Shown here: piece after piece, positions 18,038 through 25,559 of the stretch
How the letters are laid out: every line of letters starts with the position of its first letter
Numbering within the stretch: the stretch's first letter is position 1
Assembly (NCBI GenBank): GCA_030693515.1
Contig: JAUYAK010000111.1
Coordinates: 1 to 42,807, forward strand
DNA length: 42,807 nucleotides
Origin: Opitutaceae bacterium
GTDB lineage: Bacteria; Verrucomicrobiota; Verrucomicrobiia; Opitutales; Opitutaceae
Direction: 5' to 3'
Notes under the pieces: generated by a model
Database searches by the model: none
Told to the model about the DNA's origin: nothing
Seen by the model: only the letters and a program-made list of their open reading frames with translations
Translations under genes and position numbers: made by a program

Positions 18038-18295
18038 TTACTTGAGCCCAAACGCCTTCGCCGCGTGGCTCTTGGCGCGCGAGGCGGCGTTGCGATGCAC
18101 GACGCCGGACTTCGTGGCCCGGTCCATCGCGGACGCGTAGGTGGCGGCGACGTCCTTGGCGGCGACGTCCTTGGCGGCCAGCAAGGTGTCGAGCTTCTTG
18201 CGGAGCGTCTTGATGCGGGTTTTGACAGCTCGGTTGCGCGCGGCACGGCGCTCGGCTTGGCGCGCAGCTTTGATGGCGGATTTGGTGTTGGCCAT
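18038..18295 (-). CDS. rpsT: 30S ribosomal protein S20
   Basis: The 85-residue protein begins MANTKSAIKAARQAERRAAR, the S20 signature, and continues RNRAVKTRIKTLRKKLD and GVVHRNAASRAKSHAAKAFG, covering the full family length. S20 binds 16S rRNA early in small-subunit assembly. A 15-base tandem duplication inside the gene (18143-18172) encodes AAKDVAAKDVAA in the loop between helices. The gene is monocistronic, with a terminator right behind it. A TTGACT box lies about 50 bases upstream but no convincing -10 partner was found. Confidence 0.97.
   Translation of the reverse strand: MANTKSAIKAARQAERRAARNRAVKTRIKTLRKKLDTLLAAKDVAAKDVAATYASAMDRATKSGVVHRNAASRAKSHAAKAFGLK
18143..18178. repeat. 15-base tandem duplication inside rpsT
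   Basis: The unit GGCGGCGACGTCCTT occurs twice head to tail (18143-18157 and 18158-18172), followed by the first six bases of a third. It stays in frame and adds one AAKDV unit to S20. Confidence 0.9.
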
Positions 18296-18535
18296 AGATG
18301 GTTAGGAAATTAGAGCCTGACAGAGACTCAAACGGCACCCGCGTAGTCAAGGGTTTTGTCCGGGAGGCGGTGAATGGCTCGTCAAAGTGCGAAAGTGAGC
18401 AGACCCGCGCGGCCAAACGACCGAACGAATAGGACGATTGAGCCCAAGCTGTGAACGCCCGCCCACTAAAGGGATTGCCGTGGTCCGCCCCCAAGCGCAC
18501 CGGCTAATCTGGCGCACGGCGAACGAAAGGGCAGC

Positions 18536-20149
18536 ATGACGATCCGCGCGCGATTCACCCTCCTGCTGGGTTCGCTCATCGCCGTGCTGCTGCTGGCGCT
18601 GCTGGGCTTGGGTGCGCTCAAGCAGACACGGAGAGACTTCGTCATCACCGCCGATCGGCAGGCCCGGGCCATGACGCTCAACCACTGGATCGATGCGGCC
18701 AACCGTGAACTGCTGCAAATTGCCGGAGACCTCGCCACCGCGGACGGGATCGCCACGGCCGTGCGAAGCGAAGATGCCGGCTGGCTGCAGCGCACGCTGG
18801 CGACCCACGGCCCGTCCGCCCGGCTGAACGCGCTATGGATTGTGCGGGCCGATGGTTCGACCGTGCTGCAAGCGGCGCTCTCGCCGGGGCTGCCGGGGAA
18901 TCCGCCGTTGCGGCTCGGTGAGCTGGCCCGGTTGATCGCCGAGACGCCCAGTCCGCGTTTCTTCGCGGAAGCCAGCGGGGAATTCATCGAGCTCTGCGCG
19001 CGCCCGATTCGCGCCACCGGAAGCGGGCACTGGCTGCTGGCCGCCCGCCGCTGGGATGAATCGCTGTTGCAATCCCTCGCGGCGCTGACCGAGAGCAACG
19101 TCTCCCTGCGGCCGGCGCACGAGGCAGCGCAGCCTCCGCCACACGATCAAAACCTCGTCCTGCTGCGGCCACTGGCCGACGCCAGCGGCCGCACCTTGCG
19201 CATGCTGCGCCTCGACTACGCCCTGCCCGGGCTGGAACACGCCATTGGGAGCGATTGGCAGCAGACGCTGCTTTTCGTCGCGTTTGGCCTGCTGCTGCTG
19301 GCCGGCGTGACGCTGGCGCTGCGCCGTTGGGTGCTGCGGCCTCTGGCGGCCATCGGCGAAAGCCTCGCCGTGGGCCAAGGCACCCCGGTCGCCACTTTAA
19401 CCACCGATCGCGGGGAACTGGGCCGGGTGGCGCGCCTCGTCGTCTCTTCCTTTGAACAACGGGCCGCACTTGAGCAGGAGATCGCTGATCGCGCGCGCGC
19501 GCAGGAAGCGCTGGACCGCAGCGAACGCGAGTTGCGCGCCCTCATCGCCGATCGCACCCGGCTCGGGCGCGACCTGCACGACGGCGTAATTCAATCCTTG
19601 TATGCCGCGGGCATGAATCTCGCCCGCATCCGCGCCCAGCTTGCCCCCGCCCAGTCCGAGGCCGCCGCGCGCGTCGAACAGACGAGCAACATGCTCAACG
19701 AATCCATCCAGGATCTGCGGAATTTCATCGAGGGGCTGGAGCCGGAGGCCCTGAAGACGCGCAGTTTCTCCGAAGCGATTGGCGATCTGATGCAGGCCAT
19801 GGGCAACTTGCGCGCATTTCAGTCCTCCATGGACCTCGACGAACAAGTCGCCGCGCAGCTCACGCTGTCGCAGCGGGTGCATGCCCTGCAAATCACCCGC
19901 GAAGCCGTGAGCAACGCCCTGCGCCATGGTCAGGCCAACCGCATCGAGATCGCGCTGCGCCAGCGCGGCGGACTGGCTGAGTTCAAGATCATCGATAATG
20001 GCAGCGGTTTTGACGCATCCTCTCCTTCCTCCGCTGGCAAGGGTCTGCTTAATTTCAGTGAACGTGCACGGGAACTCGACGCTGTGCTCACAGTTGATTC
20101 TCATCCTGGGCGGGGAACCATCGTGGTCCTCACATTCTCCCTCCCATGA
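18536..20149 (+). CDS. NarL-family sensor histidine kinase
   Basis: The 537-residue membrane kinase has a first membrane helix at about residues 8-29 (LLLGSLIAVLLLALLGLGAL), a sensing region to about 240, a second helix near 242-262 (LLFVAFGLLLLAGVTLAL), a HAMP-like linker, a HisKA_3 dimerisation domain with the phospho-accepting His in GRDLHDGVIQSLYAAG (near residue 347), and a HATPase_c domain with the N box in REAVSNALRHG and a glycine box in IIDNGSGFD. HisKA_3 kinases act on LuxR-type regulators, and one follows directly: the stop overlaps its ATG by 4 bases. The operon then runs into prepilin genes, so the kinase probably controls or responds to that pilus. The signal is not evident. Confidence 0.92.
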   Translation: MTIRARFTLLLGSLIAVLLLALLGLGALKQTRRDFVITADRQARAMTLNHWIDAANRELLQIAGDLATADGIATAVRSEDAGWLQRTLATHGPSARLNALWIVRADGSTVLQAALSPGLPGNPPLRLGELARLIAETPSPRFFAEASGEFIELCARPIRATGSGHWLLAARRWDESLLQSLAALTESNVSLRPAHEAAQPPPHDQNLVLLRPLADASGRTLRMLRLDYALPGLEHAIGSDWQQTLLFVAFGLLLLAGVTLALRRWVLRPLAAIGESLAVGQGTPVATLTTDRGELGRVARLVVSSFEQRAALEQEIADRARAQEALDRSERELRALIADRTRLGRDLHDGVIQSLYAAGMNLARIRAQLAPAQSEAAARVEQTSNMLNESIQDLRNFIEGLEPEALKTRSFSEAIGDLMQAMGNLRAFQSSMDLDEQVAAQLTLSQRVHALQITREAVSNALRHGQANRIEIALRQRGGLAEFKIIDNGSGFDASSPSSAGKGLLNFSERARELDAVLTVDSHPGRGTIVVLTFSLP

Positions 20150-20820
20150 CAATCGCCCCCGCCAGTGAACTCACCCTCCTCCTCGTCGACGACAGCGAAC
20201 TCATCCGCTTCGGCATCAAAGCCGTCCTCGAGATCGAGACCAACCCGGCCATGCATGTCGTGGCCGAGGCGGGCAACGTCGCCGATGCCGTGGCCGAGGC
20301 GCTGCGCACCAAGCCCGACGTCGTGCTCCTCGACATCCGCCTGCCCGACGGCACCGGCTTCGATGCCTGCCGCCAGATCCTCGCACACCTGCCGGAGACA
20401 CGCATCGTGATGCTCACTTCCTACTCCAACGACAACTACGTCTACGAGGCCGTGACCGCCGGCGCCCACGGCTATCTGATGAAGGACATCAACCCCGTGG
20501 GCTTGGTGCGCGCCATTCAGGAAGTATCCGCCGGCCGCTCGATCCTCGACGCCGAGGCGACCGGGCGGGTGTTGAGCATGTTGCGGGGCGGTTCGACCAA
20601 GGAGACCTCAGGCGACCTGTCGATCCTCTCCCATCAGGAACGCCGCGTCCTGGCCTTCGTGGCCGAGGGCCTGACGAACAAAGAAATTGGCGACAAAATG
20701 AGCTTAGCCGAGAACACGGTGAAGAACTACCTCGTGAACGTGTTCGAGAAGCTGAAGGTGAAAAGACGAGCCCAGGCCGCCGCCCTTTGGGTGCAGCAAG
20801 GGCCCACCCCGAAGACGTGA
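20146..20820 (+). CDS. LuxR/NarL-family response regulator
   Basis: This 224-residue regulator has a receiver domain with the acidic pair in LLLVDDSEL, the phosphorylated Asp in DVVLLDIRLPDG (near residue 63), the conserved Thr/Ser in IVMLTSYSND and Lys in GYLMKDI. A GerE/LuxR helix-turn-helix follows (LSHQERRVLAFVAEGLTNKE, then KMSLAENTVKNYL). It is the partner of the overlapping histidine kinase. Its stop overlaps a GTG start of the first prepilin (GTGA), so regulator and pilin are made from one message. Confidence 0.95.
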   Translation: MTIAPASELTLLLVDDSELIRFGIKAVLEIETNPAMHVVAEAGNVADAVAEALRTKPDVVLLDIRLPDGTGFDACRQILAHLPETRIVMLTSYSNDNYVYEAVTAGAHGYLMKDINPVGLVRAIQEVSAGRSILDAEATGRVLSMLRGGSTKETSGDLSILSHQERRVLAFVAEGLTNKEIGDKMSLAENTVKNYLVNVFEKLKVKRRAQAAALWVQQGPTPKT

Positions 20821-21296
20821 CCCGCGATTTTCCAGCCACGCTTGCAAACCCCTCCCGCTCGCATCTGCGTGCCGGGCGAGGCGCGCGCGCGTTTACGCTG
20901 GTCGAAGTGATGATCGCGGCCGGCGTGCTGGTGCTCGGAATCACCACCGCGATTCTCACCCTGCAGCGCGGTTTCCAAGCGCTCGACACCGCGCGCCATC
21001 TCACTTTTGCCTCGCAAGTCATGCAGTCCGAATTCGAGCGGCTCCGGCTGAAAAGCTGGGCGCAGCTTCAGACCCTGCAGGAAAGTGCCGATCAGCGCGT
21101 GGCCGTGCCGGCCGTGCCCGGCACGGCCAATGAATCATTCTCATGCGTGCGCACCTTCCGGGACGTGAAGGCGGACATGAAGGAAATCACCCTCGTGGCC
21201 ACCTGGCGCGGCTACGACGGGCGCGAACAGCGCATGAGCTACCTCACGCGCTACGGGAAAAGCGGCCTCTATGACTATTTCTACACCGCCCATTGA
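20817..21296 (+). CDS. Type IV prepilin-like protein, trio A first gene
   Basis: This 159-residue protein has a prepilin leader and N-methylation motif, ARAFTLVEVMIAAGVLVLG, with Ala instead of Gly before the cleavage site and Glu at +5. The rest is a short pilin globular domain ending WRGYDGREQRMSYLTRYG and LYDYFYTAH. I use the GTG at 20817, which overlaps the regulator stop (GTGA) and drops ten residues that are encoded inside the regulator gene. It is paralogous to the product of 28232-28732, sharing the ASQxxQSExERxRLxSW segment and the C-terminus. The last 26 bases also encode the start of the next prepilin. Confidence 0.85.
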   Translation: MTRDFPATLANPSRSHLRAGRGARAFTLVEVMIAAGVLVLGITTAILTLQRGFQALDTARHLTFASQVMQSEFERLRLKSWAQLQTLQESADQRVAVPAVPGTANESFSCVRTFRDVKADMKEITLVATWRGYDGREQRMSYLTRYGKSGLYDYFYTAH

Positions 21297-21885
21297 GTCG
21301 CGCCGCGCCCGGAGCCGCCCGGCGTGCCGTGGCTTCACCCTCGTGGAGATCATGGTCTCGGCCACCCTCTCCGTGATCGTGCTGGCCGGGATTCTCAGCG
21401 CCTTTCTCATGATCGGCCGGACCAGCTACGCGGCCGGCAACTACAGCGAGATGGATGCGCAAACTCGCCGCGCCTTGGAGGCCTTCGGCGCGGATGCCCG
21501 CAAAGCCGCGGATGTGCGCTGGCACGACGCCCAGACGCTGACCCTCCATGTCAGCAATGCCGGCGCCGGCACGACCCCCGTGACCTATGGCTATGATGGC
21601 ACTGCCTCGAGCCCGACCTATCGCGCGTTTTACCGACTGAACGGCGACCCCTCGGCCACAGAGCCCAAGCTGGTGCTCATGAGGAATGTCGCAGGGGATT
21701 TCGCCTTCGCCCGCTTCAAGCTCGAACAGCCCGGGGTGGCGGACAATGCCGCCGCCAACGACCTTGAGACGAAACAAGTGCAGGTGACCCTCCGCACCGC
21801 ACGCGCGGGCACCACGACCCCGATTACGACTCAATCGGCCGTTTCCGCCCGTTACATCCTGCGCAACAAACGCGTGAGCAACTGA
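21271..21885 (+). CDS. Type IV prepilin-like protein, trio A second gene
   Basis: The 204-residue product has a leader ending CRGFTLVEIMVSATLSVIVL (Gly before Phe, Glu at +5), followed by a hydrophobic helix and a globular domain with YSEMDAQTRRALEAFGADAR. It closely resembles the product of 28701-29276 (both keep NYSxMxAQxRxALExFxxD and end SARYILRNK/SARFILRNK). The ATG at 21271 lies within the last codons of the first prepilin, and the stop overlaps the next ATG (TGATG), so all three genes are coupled. Confidence 0.88.
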   Translation: MTISTPPIESRRARSRPACRGFTLVEIMVSATLSVIVLAGILSAFLMIGRTSYAAGNYSEMDAQTRRALEAFGADARKAADVRWHDAQTLTLHVSNAGAGTTPVTYGYDGTASSPTYRAFYRLNGDPSATEPKLVLMRNVAGDFAFARFKLEQPGVADNAAANDLETKQVQVTLRTARAGTTTPITTQSAVSARYILRNKRVSN

Positions 21886-23303
21886 TGCCCGACCTCATGC
21901 ACAGTCCATTTGCCGGCCGGCGCAAGTCACGCGACCCGGTGGTCCCGCCCGCCCAGGACGATCGGGCGGCCGTGCTCATTGTGGCGCTGCTCGTCTCGGC
22001 GCTCATCGCGCTGGGTCTGGCGAGCTACCTCAACCTGAACCTCTCCTCCTCGCGGCTCTCCAAGCGGACGTTCAACAGCTACGCCGCGCTGAACCTCGCG
22101 GAAGCCGGCGCCGAGGAGGCCGTCTGGTCTTTTAATCGCGCCTCGGCCGGTGTGAACGATGCCTGGACCAGCTGGACCAGCACAGGGGCGCCCGCCTGGC
22201 AGAAATTCGGCGGCTTTGATTTCGGCGGCCGCACCACCGGCTGGGTCAAAGTCTACGTCGACGATCACGCCCCCGGCCCGTCAGCCCGCCCCAAGATCAT
22301 CACCCAATCCTCCATCGGCGCGCCCACCGACACCCCGGTGACGAAGATGATCGAGGTGACGCTGCGCCGGCGTTCGGCTTTTGCCAATGCGCTCGTCGCC
22401 AAGGAAGGCATCGTGTTTTCCGGCACCTCCACCTCGCTCGATGCGTGGAACTCAGATCCGGATGCCAATCCCCTCACGCCGCCGGTGAACTACGATTATT
22501 CGCTGCGGACCGACCGCGGCAGCATCGCCACGGCTGCGGTCGTCAATAGCGCCATGTTGCTCAACAACGCTCATGTCTGGGGCTTCGTCGCCACGGGCGG
22601 CGGTCAGCCTGATGTAGGGGTAGGAGGCTCGATTCGCGGCGCCGACACCCCGGCCGGTGTAATGGTCGACCCGCGGCGCATCGCCACGGACTTCAACGCG
22701 GACTTCAAGCCCGTCGCAGCTCCGACCGACGGGACGGTCCTCGCCACCCTTCCCGCGGTGTTGGGCACCGTCGGCACCACCACCAGTTGGCGGGCCACCC
22801 AACTCGTGCTCAGCGGCAGCGACACGCTCACCGTCCTCGGTGATGTCACGCTCGTCTTAACCCAGAGTTCCGGAGCGGATGCGGTGAGGGTAACCGGCAA
22901 CGCCTCCATCAACGTTCCGGCGGGCTCGCGTTTCACCCTTTACGTCGAAGGCGGCCTGCTCATCGCGGGCCGCGGCTTGGCCAACGCCAACGCACAACCC
23001 ATTACCTGCCAGATCTGGGGCACCAACACCACCCCCGCCGGCCAGAGCCTCCATATCGCAGGCAACGGCGCCCTCAAGTGCGTGCTCTACGCGCCCAATG
23101 GCGACGTGCAGGTGAACGGCAATGGCGACGTGATGGGCTCCATCGTGGCCCGCAACATCCGTTTTGTGGGCAATGCGTCGTTCCACTACGATGAATCGCT
23201 CGCCTACGGCCAAGGCAACCAGCCCTTCGCCATCGCCCAATGGCGCGAGCTGGGCACGAGCGCCGAGCAAGCGCCTTACCTCGGGCTATTCCAAGGTTGG
23301 TAG
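21885..23303 (+). CDS. PilX-like pilus protein with DUF7305-type C-terminus, trio A third gene
   Basis: The 472-residue protein has a basic N-terminus and one hydrophobic helix (AAVLIVALLVSALIALGLAS), followed by the PilX-type NLAEAGAEEAVWSFN stretch. The large C-terminal part ends in a repetitive, probably beta-helical domain with APNGDVQVNGNGDVMGSIVA and FVGNASFHYDESLAYG, the DUF7305 pattern. No Gly-Phe prepilin cleavage site is present, as is usual for PilX-type proteins. It resembles the product of 29284-30735 throughout (SFxG/LDAWNSDPDxNP; GNGDVMGS; FHYDESL). Its likely role is a minor, tip-located or scaffold component of the pilus; this is inference. Confidence 0.8.
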   Translation: MPDLMHSPFAGRRKSRDPVVPPAQDDRAAVLIVALLVSALIALGLASYLNLNLSSSRLSKRTFNSYAALNLAEAGAEEAVWSFNRASAGVNDAWTSWTSTGAPAWQKFGGFDFGGRTTGWVKVYVDDHAPGPSARPKIITQSSIGAPTDTPVTKMIEVTLRRRSAFANALVAKEGIVFSGTSTSLDAWNSDPDANPLTPPVNYDYSLRTDRGSIATAAVVNSAMLLNNAHVWGFVATGGGQPDVGVGGSIRGADTPAGVMVDPRRIATDFNADFKPVAAPTDGTVLATLPAVLGTVGTTTSWRATQLVLSGSDTLTVLGDVTLVLTQSSGADAVRVTGNASINVPAGSRFTLYVEGGLLIAGRGLANANAQPITCQIWGTNTTPAGQSLHIAGNGALKCVLYAPNGDVQVNGNGDVMGSIVARNIRFVGNASFHYDESLAYGQGNQPFAIAQWRELGTSAEQAPYLGLFQGW

Positions 23304-23331
23304 TTCCCGCTTGGAGACGCTCCCCGGACAC

Positions 23332-23360
23332 AAAAAAGGCGTGGCCGCGATGGCCACGCC
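23332..23360 (-). terminator. Rho-independent terminator after the VPDSG-CTERM gene
   Basis: On the minus strand GGCGTGGCC-ATCGC-GGCCACGCC is followed by TTTTTT. It lies 24 bases past the stop of the gene at 23384-23926. It may also stop transcripts arriving from trio A on the plus strand, although no U-run follows on that side. Confidence 0.85.
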
Positions 23361-23383
23361 GAAAAAGATAATTGTTCGTTGAT

Positions 23384-23926
23384 TTAGCTCCGGCGACGCA
23401 TCGCAACCGCCAAGCCCATCAAGCCGAGACCAAGCATCAGGAGGGTGCTGCCGCCATCGGGGACGCCAGTAGCTCCTGGAGGCTTCGGAGTCAAGCTACC
23501 CGAAAACTCCACATGGGAAATCTCTGCAACATTCCCAGAACCCGTTAGCACAGTCCCGTTAGTAATAACAATCGAAGTGTAAACGTTAGAATTGAAATTG
23601 CTGATATCCCAAGTGCCGTAGTTATTGGAGGCCTTCAGAATAATGCTATTGAGGGTCGGTTGGGCGCCTGACCACGTAATGGTGGCGGTTAAGCCAGAGT
23701 TGCTGATTACCGTCGCAAACGTGCTTGAAGCTGAGCCCGACTCGGTTGCGGGCACGTCGAATTTATAGAACCCGGCGAATGGGTTGTTGCCGGCGGTGAT
23801 CCCTTGGAAGGTCCCTTGGGAGTTTACATCGTAAACGAAAGGAACGGCGCTGGCCGTGTTCACGGAGACCAGAATCGCGGCGAGGCCGAGAGTGACTGAG
23901 AGTTTCTTGAGGAGTGCAGTTTTCAT
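23384..23926 (-). CDS. VPDSG-CTERM sorted exported protein
   Basis: The 180-residue protein opens with a signal peptide (MKTALLKKLSVTLGLAAILV, cleavage near TASA) and ends with VPDGGSTLLMLGLGLMGLAV followed by AMRRRS. This is the VPDSG-CTERM tripartite tail: motif, membrane helix, basic cluster. In Verrucomicrobiota such tails are cut by an exosortase. The middle is a beta-rich secreted domain with no catalytic motif. The start at 23926 is chosen because it opens the signal peptide. Base composition is more AT-rich than the neighbours. No exosortase gene is in the window. Confidence 0.85.
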   Translation of the reverse strand: MKTALLKKLSVTLGLAAILVSVNTASAVPFVYDVNSQGTFQGITAGNNPFAGFYKFDVPATESGSASSTFATVISNSGLTATITWSGAQPTLNSIILKASNNYGTWDISNFNSNVYTSIVITNGTVLTGSGNVAEISHVEFSGSLTPKPPGATGVPDGGSTLLMLGLGLMGLAVAMRRRS

Positions 23927-24144
23927 AATAAAGAGGAAATTACGTATAGCATTTGCGGGGCCGAAATTGCCAACAAAATTGAATCTCACCCGTGAAGTAT
24001 TGCATCTTATTATTGTATAATGATATGCGTTGTTTACGATTCTGATTTTATTTTTTACACCCTATGCAACCTGTCACCACAGCTTCGGGAAGTGTAAAAC
24101 ATTCCGACAGTTATTGGCCCGGAGTGGAGCTTGGATCACCCTAA
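23927..24144. promoter_or_regulatory. AT-rich promoter region upstream of the VPDSG-CTERM gene
   Basis: This 218-base gap is strikingly AT-rich for the window. On the minus strand TGCTATAC about 20 bases before the ATG could be an extended -10 with TTGGCA upstream as a -35. A TATAAT lies at 24016-24021 on the plus strand without a good -35. Inverted TTTTACAC / GTGTAAAA octamers flank about 35 bases near 24050-24100. No coding frame is supported here. Promoter assignment is tentative. Confidence 0.35.
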
Positions 24145-25361
24145 GGGGGCGCTGATTTAGTCCCGATTGTTCGATTTTAGTGGGGACGGGCGGGCGCGGG
24201 CCGGGTCAACGGGATGGCATGATGCCCCAGACCAGTTTCGCGCAGTCCGAGTTTGGCGCCAAGAAGAAGACGACCCGCCGCGAGCGGTTCCTCGCCCGCA
24301 TGGAGGAGGTCCTCCCGTGGACCCAGCTGCTGCCCGTCATCGCCCCGCACTATCCCACGGGCGAGCGCGGCCGCCCGCCGATCGGCCTGGAGCGGATGCT
24401 GCGCGTTTGTTTTCTCCAGCAATGGTATGGCCTGGCCGACGAAGCGCTCGAGGACGCCCTCTACGACAGCCAGGCCCTGCGCGGCTTTGCCCGCATCGAT
24501 CTGGCCGGCGCCGGCGTGCCCGACGCCACCACGCTCCTCAAGTTCCGCCGGCTCCGCGAGACGCACGACCTGTGCCGGGGCCTCTTCGCGGCCATCAACG
24601 CCGACCTCGCCGCGAGCGGCCTGCTGCTGCGTGAAGGCACGCTCGTGGACGCCACGCTGATCGCCGCGCCGCCCTCGACCAAGAACGCAAAGAAGGCGCG
24701 CGCCCCCGAGATGCACCAGGCCAAGAAGGGCCACCAGTGGCATTTCGGGATGAAAGCGCACATCGGCGCGGACCGGGACAGCACGCTGGTGCACGCCGTG
24801 GTCGCGACGGCGGCCAACGTGGCCGACGTCACCCAGGCCTCCGCCCTGCTCCACGGCGACGAGCCGCAGGTGCATGGTGATGCCGGATACACCGGGGCGG
24901 AGAAGCGCCCGGAGATCGTCGCGCTGGGGCGCAAGATCGACTGGCAGATCGCGGGCAAGCGCAACGCGCTCAAAGCGCTGGCCGAAGGCGCGGAGAAGGC
25001 GGCGCTCAAAGCCGCGGAGAAAGCCAAGGCGTCCGTGCGGGCCTTCGACGAACACCCCTTCCGCATCGTAAAGTGTCTATTCGGGCACCGGAAAGTGCGG
25101 TATCGCGGCCTAGCGAAGAACGGGCACCAGCTCTACACGCTCTTCGGCCTGGCCAACGTGGTGATCGGTGCCCGGCGGGCCACGGCGTAGCCCGGCGGGG
25201 GCGAGGCGCGCCAGCGGGGCGCAAACCGAGGAAAAACCACTCCGACCGCACCGGCGACAAACTGCGAACCGGCGCCCCCCGCCGCCACACCCGGCGGAGA
25301 ACTCCCCCGCCACGGCCCACAGCCATCCAAATCTGAAAACCAGGCTTTGTTCAGCGTCTCC
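24145..25361 (+). mobile_element. Complete IS5-group insertion sequence
   Basis: A 1217-base element with imperfect terminal inverted repeats: left GGGGGCGCTGATTTAG, right (reverse complement) GGAGACGCTGAACAAA. It is bounded by a direct repeat CTAA on both sides (24141-24144 and 25362-25365), which matches the YTAR target of IS5. It holds one transposase gene and about 170 bases of non-coding right end. The intact transposase and target duplication suggest recent insertion. It landed exactly at the outer end of a palindromic repeat. Confidence 0.88.
24219..25190 (+). CDS. IS5-family transposase
   Basis: The product starts MMPQTSFAQSEFGAKKKTTR and follows the IS5-group protein closely: RMEEVLPWTQLLPVIAPHYP, GLERMLRVCFLQQWYGLAD, the catalytic Asp in GTLVDATLIAAPPSTKN, EMHQAKKGHQWHFGMKAHIG, the second Asp in VHGDAGYTGAEKRPEI, and the catalytic Glu in EHPFRIVK before FGHRKVRYRGLAKN. 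The full length, about 323 residues, is standard and no frameshift is seen. Adjacent ATGs at 24219 and 24222 are both possible starts; the frame upstream is inside the inverted-repeat region. It moves the element by DDE-type cut-and-paste. Confidence 0.95.
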   Translation: MMPQTSFAQSEFGAKKKTTRRERFLARMEEVLPWTQLLPVIAPHYPTGERGRPPIGLERMLRVCFLQQWYGLADEALEDALYDSQALRGFARIDLAGAGVPDATTLLKFRRLRETHDLCRGLFAAINADLAASGLLLREGTLVDATLIAAPPSTKNAKKARAPEMHQAKKGHQWHFGMKAHIGADRDSTLVHAVVATAANVADVTQASALLHGDEPQVHGDAGYTGAEKRPEIVALGRKIDWQIAGKRNALKALAEGAEKAALKAAEKAKASVRAFDEHPFRIVKCLFGHRKVRYRGLAKNGHQLYTLFGLANVVIGARRATA

Positions 25362-25364
25362 CTA

Positions 25365-25491
25365 ATACCAACGTCCCTTGAGATTTAGACGGATTGGTAG
25401 CTGCGAGCGTGAGCGAGTGGCAGCCCGTCCACTCGCTCACGCTCGCAGCTACGGGTGCAGCCAAAATCTAGATTTCAAAGGCGATTGGTAT
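25365..25491. repeat. Complete nested palindromic repeat (copy B)
   Basis: The outer arms are ATACCAACGTCCCTTGAG at the left and, reverse-complemented, ATACCAATCGCCTTTGAA at the right. Within them is a perfect 23-base-pair hairpin (25398-25420 with 25429-25451, 8-base loop), whose arms start TAGCTGCGAGCGTG. The element is 127 bases long and sits between the IS5 element and the stop of the metalloprotease gene. It codes for nothing recognisable. Confidence 0.8.
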
Positions 25492-25559
25492 AAGTTTTCC
25501 CAGCGCCTGAATATGCAGATGACAGCCTGCCCACAATCGGTGGGCAGTCCGAGCCCCAC

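Noticed and set aside
13326-18313. Long plus-strand frames opposite the AddAB genes
   Set aside because: They are very rich in Arg, Pro and Ala and carry no recognisable motif, while the minus-strand frames hold complete helicase and nuclease motifs.
23927-24010. Sigma-54 promoter upstream of the CTERM gene
   Set aside because: A TTGGCA is present but no GC at the required spacing, so the -24/-12 pattern is not met.
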